Below are positions 9,762 through 17,543 of a stretch of 64,000 nucleotides of DNA, in pieces (position 1 is the first letter of the stretch; each line of letters begins with the position of its first letter). The stretch comes from DASSJT01 sp963715025 (GTDB taxonomy: Bacteria > Actinomycetota > Actinomycetes > Actinomycetales > Dermatophilaceae), in assembly GCA_963715025.1 (NCBI GenBank), contig CAVQQQ010000009.1, positions 1,178,001-1,242,000 on the forward strand. Direction: 5' to 3'. The notes beneath the pieces were generated by a model. It saw only the letters and a program-made list of their open reading frames with translations, was not told where the DNA came from and did no database searches. The position numbers and the translations under genes are program-made.

Positions 9762-11332
9762 CCGCGCTCGAGACCGGGGCCCGCACGCTCCGCGAGCTGA
9801 CCGAGGAGGAGCGCAACGCGGCATACGACCGCCTCCAGGCCCGGCTGCCCGCGGTCTGGAGGTCCATGCGGCTGAACGAGCCCTCCGAGTCCGTCGTCGT
9901 CGTTCCCTCCGTCTCCCTGGATCGGGTCATGGGCACGGCGGGGGGCGCGATCAACCAGGCCATGGAGGAGCGCTACCTCTTCCTGCTGCTCCTGTTGCGC
10001 CAGCCCCGGCTCCGGATGGTGTACGTCTCCTCCGGACCCATCGACTCGGCGATCATCGAGTACTACCTGGCCCTGCTCCCCGGGGTCATCCCCAGCCACG
10101 CCCGAGCGCGGCTCTCGCTGGTCTCGGTCGGCGACGGCACGCCCCGTCCCCTCACCGAGAAGATCCTGGAGCGCCCCCGGCTGATTGCCGACATCGCCAG
10201 CCTGATCCCCGACCCCACGCGCAGCCACCTGGTCCCCTACACCACCACCCGCCTGGAGCGCGACCTCGCCCTCGAGCTGGGCATCCCGATGTACGGCGCA
10301 GACCCCCGGCACTTCGACCTCGGCACGAAGACCGGGTGTCGGAGAGTGTTCCAGGAGGCCGGCGTGAACCATCCGGTCGGGTTCGAGGACCTGAGGTCCT
10401 TCGAGGACATCGTCGCGGCTCTCGCCCGGCTGCGGGCGGCGCGGCCGGCCGTGTCCCAGGCGATGGTCAAGCTCAACGAGGGTGTGTCTGGGGCTGGCAA
10501 TGCCTTGGTTGAGCTTGTGGGACTCCCGGCACCGGGCACGGCCGACGAGCCGGCAGCCCTGGCCGAGCGGGTCCGCGCCATGGAGCTGGAGGGGCGGACC
10601 GTCACCATGGACGCCTACCTCGCGAAGTTCGCGGAGCGCGCGGGCATCGTCGAGGAGCGGATCACCGGGGAGGAGGTGCTGAGCCCGAGCGTGCAGCTGA
10701 GGGTGACCCCCCTTGGCGAGGTGGAGGTCCTGTCCACACATGACCAGGTGCTCGGCGGCCCGACCGGCCAGTCCTACCTGGGCTGCACCTTCCCGGCCGC
10801 GCCGGCCTATGCCCGGGCGATCACCGAGGAAGCCCGAGCCGTCGGCGCCCGACTGGCCGAGCACGGCGTGCTGGGCCGGTTTGCGCTCGACTTCGTGGTG
10901 GTGCGGCGCGGCGGCGGCTGGGACACGTACGCCATCGAGGTCAACCTCCGCAAAGGCGGCACAACCCACCCGTTCCTCACGCTGCAATTCCTCACCGACG
11001 GTCGCTACGACCCGGCGACGGGGCTGTTCACGACGCCGGCCGGCCGCGAGAAGCACCTGATGGCCACCGACCACTTGGAGGACCCGGTCCTTCGCGGCCT
11101 GCGGGTCAACGACCTGTTCGACCTCGTGGCCCGCACCGGCCTGCATTTCGACCCAGCGCGCCAGACCGGCATCGTCTTCCACATGATCAGCTCGGTCACG
11201 GAACTGGGACGGGTCGGCATGACAGCGGTGGGGGACAGCGCCCGAGGTGCCGCCGAGTCCTACGCGAGAGCGCAGCGCATCTTGCTGGACGAGGCTCAGG
11301 CGGCCGGCGTCCCCCGGCCGATCGAACTGTGA
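9758..11332 (+). CDS. preATP-grasp / PGM1-like peptide ligase family protein
   Basis: 524-residue ATP-grasp enzyme resembling proteins annotated as preATP-grasp domain or peptide ligase PGM1-related. PGM1 is the carboxylate-amine ligase of pheganomycin synthesis. The N-terminal third is the preATP-grasp fold (VVVVPSVSLD, VYVSSGPID). The ATP-binding region includes VKLNEGVSGAGNA, HDQVLGGPTGQSYLGC and the metal-binding AIEVNLRKGGTTHPF. GTG at 9758 overlaps the cyclase stop by four bases. A ligase as the last gene of a two-component/cyclase operon is unexpected; it may make the signal, act as effector or modify a partner. Substrates cannot be read from the sequence. Confidence 0.85.
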   Translation: MTALETGARTLRELTEEERNAAYDRLQARLPAVWRSMRLNEPSESVVVVPSVSLDRVMGTAGGAINQAMEERYLFLLLLLRQPRLRMVYVSSGPIDSAIIEYYLALLPGVIPSHARARLSLVSVGDGTPRPLTEKILERPRLIADIASLIPDPTRSHLVPYTTTRLERDLALELGIPMYGADPRHFDLGTKTGCRRVFQEAGVNHPVGFEDLRSFEDIVAALARLRAARPAVSQAMVKLNEGVSGAGNALVELVGLPAPGTADEPAALAERVRAMELEGRTVTMDAYLAKFAERAGIVEERITGEEVLSPSVQLRVTPLGEVEVLSTHDQVLGGPTGQSYLGCTFPAAPAYARAITEEARAVGARLAEHGVLGRFALDFVVVRRGGGWDTYAIEVNLRKGGTTHPFLTLQFLTDGRYDPATGLFTTPAGREKHLMATDHLEDPVLRGLRVNDLFDLVARTGLHFDPARQTGIVFHMISSVTELGRVGMTAVGDSARGAAESYARAQRILLDEAQAAGVPRPIEL

Positions 11333-11659
11333 TGCGGCCCCGGCGGCTACAGCCCTGACCTCACCGACACCACTCCCCGGGTGCGGTCACAGCCGATTGA
11401 TGCTCGACGGCCACGCCGAGCGCTACGGTGCCCCCCAATGCACCGTAGCGCCCCCTCCCTGGCCGCGGCGGCCGATCCGCCGCCACGATCCCTCAATCCC
11501 CTTGCCCTTCGCCTAGTCCTGGTGCCCGGGACCGGCACGCGCCGAGACTGCCAGTGCCGAGACTGCCAGTGCCGAAGCGCCGCGGTGCAGGGTGCTGTGC
11601 GCCATCTCTGTCGTCCTTTTCGTGTGTGGTGCGGGTGGAGTCGCCGCCCGACCATTCGG
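11333..11659. other. gap without recognisable gene, 15-bp tandem repeat
   Basis: No convincing coding region. Two tandem copies of GCCGAGACTGCCAGT lie at about 11541-11570. No clear terminator was found for the signalling operon. Confidence 0.4.
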
Positions 11660-11851
11660 TCAGGCGGCGATGCTGCTGGCGTGCAGGAGTGCCTGGATGA
11701 CCGCGTGGCGCCAGGTGAGGCCGGCGACGTCGGTGCGACACGAGGCGCTACCGCAGGTGCATGCCCAGACCCACTTGCCCTGCACCTTGTGGACGGCAGG
11801 GTGGTGGTGTGCCAGGTCGCGGCGCGGACGGTGCTGCTGGTTCATGTCCAT
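11660..11851 (-). CDS. small Cys-containing protein, unknown
   Basis: 63-residue ORF, starting MDMNQQHRPRRDL; a second ATG two codons on is equally possible. The second half reads KVQGKWVWACTCGSASC and then TWRHAVIQALL, a compact Cys-x-Cys-x5-Cys pattern followed by an amphipathic helix, which looks like a real small domain rather than random translation. GGGGAG lies 11 bases upstream of the ATG. I know of similar short actinobacterial proteins with WxCxCG segments but no assigned function. It is antisense to nothing and lies between the ATP-grasp and CRP genes. Confidence 0.45.
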   Translation of the reverse strand: MDMNQQHRPRRDLAHHHPAVHKVQGKWVWACTCGSASCRTDVAGLTWRHAVIQALLHASSIAA

Positions 11852-12030
11852 GGCCTGCTCAACTCCCCTCGGGTGTGCAGCTGGTCGGCGGTGGCCGATG
11901 GTCCGAGCTGTCACATCCACGGTGGCGCAGGCAGCGCAGTCGCACCGTGCCCTCGGGCACGAGCGCAATGTGCCGTCCGCGACACTCGCCGCCTCGTTGT
12001 CCTGAGCGGCTGCGCATGCTTCAGTGAGCC

Positions 12031-12696
12031 ATGGAGTGGCAACTACTGAGGGACCTCTCCGACGGGGAGCGGCGACAGGTCCTGGCGAGGACCAGGCGGC
12101 GCCAGTTCGCTCGGGGAGAGGTGCTCTTCCACGAGGGCGACCCGGCCGACACCGTCCACTTCATCGCGGAGGGACGGGTGATGGTCCGGCGAAGCTCTCC
12201 GTCCGGTGACTCCGTCGCCTTCCTTGTGGTCGGTCCAGGACGAGCCCTGGGTGAGGTTGCCCTGCTCTCCAAAGACCGCCACCGCAGCACCACTGTGGTC
12301 GCCCTCGAGCCGACCACGACGCTGTCGCTCGCTTTCCCCGAGTTCGAGCGCCTCTGCGACGAGAACCCCGGGATCCAGCGACTCCTCGCGACCCTACTGG
12401 CGGCGCGGGTCAAGCGGCTCTCGGACCACCTGGTCGAGGCCCTCTTCCTCCCCAGCGACCGCAGGATCCTGCGCCGGGTGGTCGACCTGTGCGAGCAGTA
12501 CGACTCCGGCGGGATCGCCCGACGTGTGTCGATCCCGCTGAGCCAGACCGACATCGCCGAGCTCGCGGGCGCCTCGCGGCCGACCACCAACCGGGTGCTC
12601 CGCCGGCTGGAGGAAGAGGGCCTGGTCCAGCTCCACCGCGGTCGCCTCGACGTGACCGACCGGCAGGGGCTGCAGGCCAGAGACCGCGGTCGCTGA
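12031..12696 (+). CDS. CRP/FNR-family transcriptional regulator
   Basis: 221-residue regulator with an N-terminal cyclic-nucleotide-binding barrel and a C-terminal winged helix. The phosphate-binding cassette reads LGEVALLSKDRHRSTTV, keeping the Gly-Glu and Arg-Ser contacts used by cAMP-binding CRPs. The helix-turn-helix is SQTDIAELAGASRPTTNRVL. It has no FNR-type cysteine cluster. No Shine-Dalgarno precedes the ATG. It is 0.7 kb downstream of the cyclase operon on the same strand, making it the obvious candidate receptor for the nucleotide made there; that link is inference. It is convergent with dciA. Confidence 0.9.
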   Translation: MEWQLLRDLSDGERRQVLARTRRRQFARGEVLFHEGDPADTVHFIAEGRVMVRRSSPSGDSVAFLVVGPGRALGEVALLSKDRHRSTTVVALEPTTTLSLAFPEFERLCDENPGIQRLLATLLAARVKRLSDHLVEALFLPSDRRILRRVVDLCEQYDSGGIARRVSIPLSQTDIAELAGASRPTTNRVLRRLEEEGLVQLHRGRLDVTDRQGLQARDRGR

Positions 12697-12747
12697 CCTC
12701 AGCAGCTGCGTCGAGACGGTTCGGGGTCCCGCGCCGGTCGACCGACC

Positions 12748-12775
12748 GGGCCCCTCCGACTGGGCCCCTCCGACT
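12748..12775. repeat. 14-bp tandem duplication
   Basis: Two exact copies of GGGCCCCTCCGACT between the convergent crp-like and dciA genes. Confidence 0.8.
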
Positions 12776-12807
12776 GGCGCCGAGCGCCCAGTGATCGCCG
12801 GGGGCCG

Positions 12808-13422
12808 TCAGCCGTAGGTGTCGCGGGGTCCGCGGCCGTCGCTTGCGCGGCGCGGTCCGCGCGACCACGACGGCGCGCTGGGGCCCACCACCCGAAGCTC
12901 GGTGACCGTACCCTGCCCCACCTCGCCCTCGAGCCGCGCCAGCAGCGACGAGGCCAGCAGCCGGATCTGGGTCGCCCAGGCTGTGGAGTCGGCGCGGACG
13001 GTCAGAACGCCGGCCTCGAAGGTCACCGGAGCGCAGTGCTGGGCCACTTCCGGACCCACAATGTCGGGCCACCGGCCCATGACCGATCCCACGGCCACGT
13101 CGACCTTCCACCCGCGATCGGCCAGCAAGTGCTCCATCTGGTCGCCCAGCAGCTGCGGGTCGCGGCCGTCGTCGGGCTTGCGGGCGTCGGCGGGGACGTC
13201 CCGGGCCCGCTTCCGGAGCGGCCTGAGCCCCGGCCGCAGTCCCTTGCCCCGGGCGGCTGCCCGGGCGCGGGCGAGTGCTGCGGCAGGAGCGTCGAGGTCC
13301 TCGGGCCCATCCGATCCCCCGGCCGCCGCACGGCGAGAGATCTGCCCGGCGAGGCTCGGCGGCTCGCTCGGCCCTGCAGCGGGGGACACCGCGGGCCGGC
13401 CAGCGGGGTCGTGGTCAGGCAT
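12808..13422 (-). CDS. dciA: DciA-family (DUF721) replication protein
   Basis: 204-residue DUF721 protein. DciA is the ancestral loader or operator of the replicative helicase DnaB. The conserved C-terminal half has WPDIVGPEVAQHCAPVTF and LTVRADSTAWATQIRLL; the N-terminal half is low-complexity, Ala/Arg-rich. ATG at 13422 overlaps the recF stop (GATGCCTGA), the usual actinobacterial arrangement; a start ten codons upstream is possible but would lie deeper in recF. Confidence 0.92.
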   Translation of the reverse strand: MPDHDPAGRPAVSPAAGPSEPPSLAGQISRRAAAGGSDGPEDLDAPAAALARARAAARGKGLRPGLRPLRKRARDVPADARKPDDGRDPQLLGDQMEHLLADRGWKVDVAVGSVMGRWPDIVGPEVAQHCAPVTFEAGVLTVRADSTAWATQIRLLASSLLARLEGEVGQGTVTELRVVGPSAPSWSRGPRRASDGRGPRDTYG

Positions 13423-14623
13423 CGGGGCGCACCTCGCCGAGCCGGACGGCATACGTCCTGCCCCGCAGCGAAACGGGCACGTCGTCGGCCACGGCCGCGG
13501 TGATCAGCACCTGTTCGCAGTCGGCCACCATGGCCGCCAGGCGCTCGCGCCGGCCGGTGTCGAGTTCAGCGAACACGTCGTCCAGGATGAGCACCGGGTC
13601 GTCCCCGAGGTCGTGGCGCAGCAGCTGGTATGCCGCCAGCTTGAGTCCCAGCGCGAAGCTCCAGGACTCGCCGTGGCTGGCGTAGCCCTTGGCTGGCAGC
13701 TCGCCGAGGGAGAGGACGACGTCATCGCGGTGAGGGCCGACGAGGGACACCCCGCGCTCGACCTCGCCGGCCCGCACCTGGTCGAGTGTGGCGAGCAGCG
13801 CGGCCTGGAGCTGGGCGATCTCGGGCACCTCGCCAGCCGCGATCCGAGCTGCCATGTCTTCGTAGAGGGAGGACTTGTAGGCCGCCTGCACATCGGACTG
13901 CCCGGCGCTCACCTGGTCATAGGCCTTGCCGAGATAGGGGACAAGGTCGCGCAGGAGCCGCAGCCTCGCGTAGAGCAGCTGTGAGCCGACCTGGGCGAGG
14001 TGGGCATTCCAGATGTCGAGGGTCTGCAAGGCGCTCGACCGCTCCTCGTCGGTGCTCACGCCCTCGGCCGGTCGGCGATCGGCGCGCTGGCCCCGCCGGC
14101 CCCGGCGAAGAACCGGGGCAGCCGACTTGAGGAGCGCATTGCGCTGCTTGAGGATGCGCTCATAGTCGCTGCGAACCCCTGCCCATCGTGGCTGGCGAGC
14201 AACCAGCAGTTCGTCGAGGAAGCGCCGGCGCTCGCTGGGATCACCCTTGACCAGGGCGAGGTCCTCGGGGGCGAAGAGGACCGTACGGAGGGTGCCCATG
14301 ACGTCCCGGGGGCGCGGCTGGGGGGAGCGGTTGAGGCGCGCCCGATTGCCCCGTCCGGGTTTGAGCTCCAGCTCGATCAGGGTTTCCCGGCCGTCGCGGA
14401 CCACAGCCGCTCGGATCACGGCCTGGCTGGCACCGAAGCGGACCAGGGGGGCATCGGTCGCGACTCGGTGGCTGCTGAGGGTGGAGAGGTAGCCGAGAGC
14501 CTCCACCAGATTGGTCTTGCCCTGGCCGTTGAGCCCGATCAGGGTGGTGACGCCCGGCTCCAGAGGGAGCTCCGCGCTCGTGTAGCTGCGGAAGTCCGCT
14601 ACGGAGAGGTGCCGGACATGCAT
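13415..14623 (-). CDS. recF: DNA replication and repair protein RecF
   Basis: 402-residue SMC-like ATPase that loads RecA on gapped DNA with RecOR. Walker A is GLNGQGKTN, the signature region is VSLVGPHRDD, and Walker B is ILDDVFAELD. ATG at 14623 begins MHVRHLSVADFRSY, the canonical N-terminus; the longer in-frame reading adds 58 Arg/Pro-rich residues that overlap gnd and is rejected. It is 16 bases downstream of gnd and overlaps dciA. Confidence 0.96.
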   Translation of the reverse strand: MHVRHLSVADFRSYTSAELPLEPGVTTLIGLNGQGKTNLVEALGYLSTLSSHRVATDAPLVRFGASQAVIRAAVVRDGRETLIELELKPGRGNRARLNRSPQPRPRDVMGTLRTVLFAPEDLALVKGDPSERRRFLDELLVARQPRWAGVRSDYERILKQRNALLKSAAPVLRRGRRGQRADRRPAEGVSTDEERSSALQTLDIWNAHLAQVGSQLLYARLRLLRDLVPYLGKAYDQVSAGQSDVQAAYKSSLYEDMAARIAAGEVPEIAQLQAALLATLDQVRAGEVERGVSLVGPHRDDVVLSLGELPAKGYASHGESWSFALGLKLAAYQLLRHDLGDDPVLILDDVFAELDTGRRERLAAMVADCEQVLITAAVADDVPVSLRGRTYAVRLGEVRPDA

Positions 14624-14639
14624 GAAAGACCTGCGCGGC

Positions 14640-15686
14640 TCAGCGGGTCGAGCCGGCGCCCGAGCTCGGGCCCGCGGCCGCGGCTCTGCGTCCCCTGGCT
14701 GCCGCCTTCTTGGGACTGCCCGGCGCCTTCTCGGCCTTCCTGACCAGCTTGTTGACGGCGTGCTGGGTCTGGGGCTGCTCGCCCCGACGCAGCGCATCGC
14801 CTTCCGCGACGGTCATCACCCGGTGGCCGCCGAACTGGCCGCGCAGGGCGGCGACGGCCTGCATGGTCGGCGACGACTGCTGCCGCGAGGCGAACCGGGC
14901 GAACAGCGAGGCGGAGATGACTGGCATCGGTACCGAGAGGGCCAGCGCTTCCTCGACCGTCCAGCGCCCCTCGCCGGAGTCCACCGTGTAGTCGGAGACC
15001 CCGTCGAGGTGCGGGTCCTTCTCCAGCGCCGTGACCATGAGGTCGAGCAGCCAGGAGCGGACCACGGTGCCGCGGCTCCACGCTTTGAACGCCCCTGGGA
15101 CGTCGGTGACGATGTCCTTCGCCTCAAGCAGCTCGTAGCCCTCGGCGTAGGCGTGCATCAGGCCGTACTCGATCCCGTTGTGGACCATCTTGGTGTAGTG
15201 GCCGGCACCCACCTTGCCCGCGTGGACGAAACCCTCGTCGCGGGGGCCCTCGGGCCGGAGCGCGTCGAAGATGGGCATGGCCTTGCGCACGTTCGCGGCG
15301 CTGCCGCCCACCATGAGGCCGTAGCCGTCGTCGAGGCCCCAGATGCCGCCGGAGACGCCGCAGTCGAGGTAGCCGATGCCCTTGGCCTTGAGCAGCTTCT
15401 CGTTATCGGCGTCGTCGGTGAACCGGCTGTTGCCGCCGTCGATCACCAGGTCGCCCTTGTCGAGGAGGTCGGCCAGTTTGGCGACCGTGTCCCTGGTCGG
15501 TTTGCCAGCAGGCACCATCACCCACACGACGCGGGGGGCCTCCAGGCGCTTGACCAGGTCGGCCAGGGAGGTGGCGTCCGAGACCCCGGGGTGCTGGTCG
15601 TACCCGACGACGTCGTGGCCGGCGCGGCGGAGCCGCTCGCGCATGTTGCCGCCCATCTTGCCCAGACCAATCAGACCCAGCTGCAT
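14640..15686 (-). CDS. gnd: 6-phosphogluconate dehydrogenase, decarboxylating (short type)
   Basis: 348-residue enzyme converting 6-phosphogluconate to ribulose 5-phosphate. The nucleotide motif is GLIGLGKMG, the active-site region is CGVSGGIWG, and the catalytic Lys is in GHYTKMVHNGIEYG. Its length is that of the short, often NAD-dependent group found beside dnaN in actinobacteria, plus an unusual basic Ala/Lys/Arg tail of about 40 residues. It is cotranscribed with recF and dciA. Confidence 0.95.
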   Translation of the reverse strand: MQLGLIGLGKMGGNMRERLRRAGHDVVGYDQHPGVSDATSLADLVKRLEAPRVVWVMVPAGKPTRDTVAKLADLLDKGDLVIDGGNSRFTDDADNEKLLKAKGIGYLDCGVSGGIWGLDDGYGLMVGGSAANVRKAMPIFDALRPEGPRDEGFVHAGKVGAGHYTKMVHNGIEYGLMHAYAEGYELLEAKDIVTDVPGAFKAWSRGTVVRSWLLDLMVTALEKDPHLDGVSDYTVDSGEGRWTVEEALALSVPMPVISASLFARFASRQQSSPTMQAVAALRGQFGGHRVMTVAEGDALRRGEQPQTQHAVNKLVRKAEKAPGSPKKAAARGRRAAAAGPSSGAGSTR

Positions 15687-15846
15687 GTCTCACGTCCTCG
15701 GATGTGCTGCGGTGTGCTGTTGTCGCGCGGCGGGGGCGCCGCGTGTCAGGCTACGCCTGCGCTTCGGGCTCTGCGTGGCACCGCAGTCCACCCCGAGTGC
15801 CGGACCACCGCTGTTGACCGGCCCTGTGCGGGCCTTACCCGGGCGT

Positions 15847-16980
15847 TCAGCTGGCGAAGCGCACCGGCATCAGGACATAGCGGTAGGACGTGTCCGGCTC
15901 GCCTTCGGCCTCCCTCTGGCCACTGATCACGGCCGGCCGGGACGGCTGGGTGAAGGAGAGCCGGGTGTACTCGGTGCCGACCGCGCCCAGTCCGTCGAGG
16001 AGGAAGCCCGGGTTGAAGGCGATCTCGAGACCCGGTCCGATGAGGCTGGACTCGACGGCCTCCGAAGCCTGGGCGTCTTCGCCGGTGCCTGCCTCGATGG
16101 CGACCTGCCCCTCGCTGAACCGCAGACGCACCGGGGTGTTGCGCTCGGCCACCAGGGCCACGCGCTTGACCGCCTCCACGAGCTCGGAGGTCTTGACCAC
16201 TGCCTCGGAGTCGGTGGTCGTCGGGAAGATCGAGGTGACCTTCGGGTATTCGCCGTCGAGCAGCCGGGTCGTCGCTCGGCGCTGCCCGGCCTCGAACCCG
16301 ATCAGTCCGTCGCCGCCCGCCGAGCCGCCGAGCGCCACCTCGATCGAGCCTGCCGCTCCGAGCGCTTTTGCCGTGTCGGACAGCGTGCGGGCCGGCACGA
16401 GGGCGACGTGGCTCGCATCGGGGGACGCGGGGTTCCAGGTGAGCTCTCGCATGGCGAGCCGGTAGCGGTCTGTCGCCAGGAGGGTGATCTTCTCCCCCTC
16501 GATCTCCACCCGCACCCCCGTCAGGATCGGGAGCGTGTCTCCCCGGTCGGCCGCCACCGCCACTTGGGCAACGGCTTGGGTGAACACATCGCCGGCGATC
16601 GTGCCGCTCGGCTCCGGTGACGTGGGCAGCGTCGGGTAGTCGTCGGCCGGCATCATCAACAGGCTGAAGCGGGACGACCCGCACGTCACCTGGACCTTGT
16701 TGCCCTCCGTCGACACGTCGACCGGTTTCGCCGGGAGGTTGCGTGAGATGTCCGCGAGGAGCCGCCCGAGAACCAGGACCGTTCCGGACTCGGCGACGTC
16801 GGCCGGGGCCGTGACCTTTGCCGACACCTCGTAGTCGAAGGCGGAAAGGGTGATCGTGCCCTCCTCGCTGGCCTCGACGAGCACACCGGCGAGCACGGGC
16901 ACAGGCGGGCGTGCCGGCAGGCCGCGTGCGACCCAGTTGACGGCCTCGGCGAGAACTTCGCGCTCAACCCGAAACTTCAC
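15847..16980 (-). CDS. dnaN: DNA polymerase III sliding clamp (beta subunit)
   Basis: 377-residue clamp of normal length with three repeated beta-clamp folds; it begins MKFRVEREVLAEAVNWVARG and ends YRYVLMPVRF, the typical C-terminus. It tethers the polymerase and binds many partners. The gene lies downstream of dnaA across oriC on the same strand. Confidence 0.97.
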   Translation of the reverse strand: MKFRVEREVLAEAVNWVARGLPARPPVPVLAGVLVEASEEGTITLSAFDYEVSAKVTAPADVAESGTVLVLGRLLADISRNLPAKPVDVSTEGNKVQVTCGSSRFSLLMMPADDYPTLPTSPEPSGTIAGDVFTQAVAQVAVAADRGDTLPILTGVRVEIEGEKITLLATDRYRLAMRELTWNPASPDASHVALVPARTLSDTAKALGAAGSIEVALGGSAGGDGLIGFEAGQRRATTRLLDGEYPKVTSIFPTTTDSEAVVKTSELVEAVKRVALVAERNTPVRLRFSEGQVAIEAGTGEDAQASEAVESSLIGPGLEIAFNPGFLLDGLGAVGTEYTRLSFTQPSRPAVISGQREAEGEPDTSYRYVLMPVRFAS

Positions 16981-17543
16981 GGCATACCGACCTTTGCTGC
17001 GGTTGTAACTACACAGTTGGGCTCCGACCCTAGTGCCACCCGGTGACGCCGGGAAGTCAATGGCTCATTTCGGTGGACCGCAGGAACTTGTCTCCAGCAC
17101 ATACTCGGGGTGGGATTAATCCTAGATAGGTCTCATCGTTGTCATAGGTGCTGTGGATCCTGTGGACAGGGCGCTGTCCGTGCTGGTCGGAGGCGGTATG
17201 CGGGGTGGGGACTTCCGGTGGACCGCAGGCAGCCCCCGGCACGGGTCCTGTTGACGGACGACCCCGGTCCCCACCCTTCCCAACGCCCAAGCCCGCTAAT
17301 CCACCGTCTGCCAGCGGTTGTGCACACTTCTCCACAGATCTCGTGTGGATGCCAGTTGTCTGGGCAGATCGCTGTGGATAACTAGTCCCTCCACAGAGTT
17401 ATCCACAAGGGGTGGATAACCTTCCTGGCCGTGTGGCAAGAGCAGCGTTTCGGCCCGGTTACACGACTCACACAGTTGTGGACAACTCTGGGGACGACCG
17501 GGCACTGACGGTGCACAACGCGACCACACGCTGTGGGTGAGGG
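16981..17543. other. oriC: origin of replication oriC (dnaA-dnaN intergenic)
   Basis: Contains a cluster of DnaA boxes: exact TTATCCACA on either strand at 17373-17381 and 17399-17407, TGTGGACAA at 17477-17485, and single-mismatch boxes at 17161-17169, 17318-17326, 17328-17336 and 17411-17419; further weaker ones lie near 17152 and 17345. The strongest cluster is next to the dnaA stop. A perfect palindrome GGATTAATCC (17113-17122) starts the least GC-rich patch and is a candidate unwinding region. The position between dnaA and dnaN is the standard actinobacterial origin. Confidence 0.93.
17071..17229. repeat. 14-bp direct repeat pair within oriC
   Basis: CGGTGGACCGCAGG occurs exactly at 17071-17084 and 17216-17229, 145 bases apart, bracketing the palindromic and AT-richer patch. 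Confidence 0.7.
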
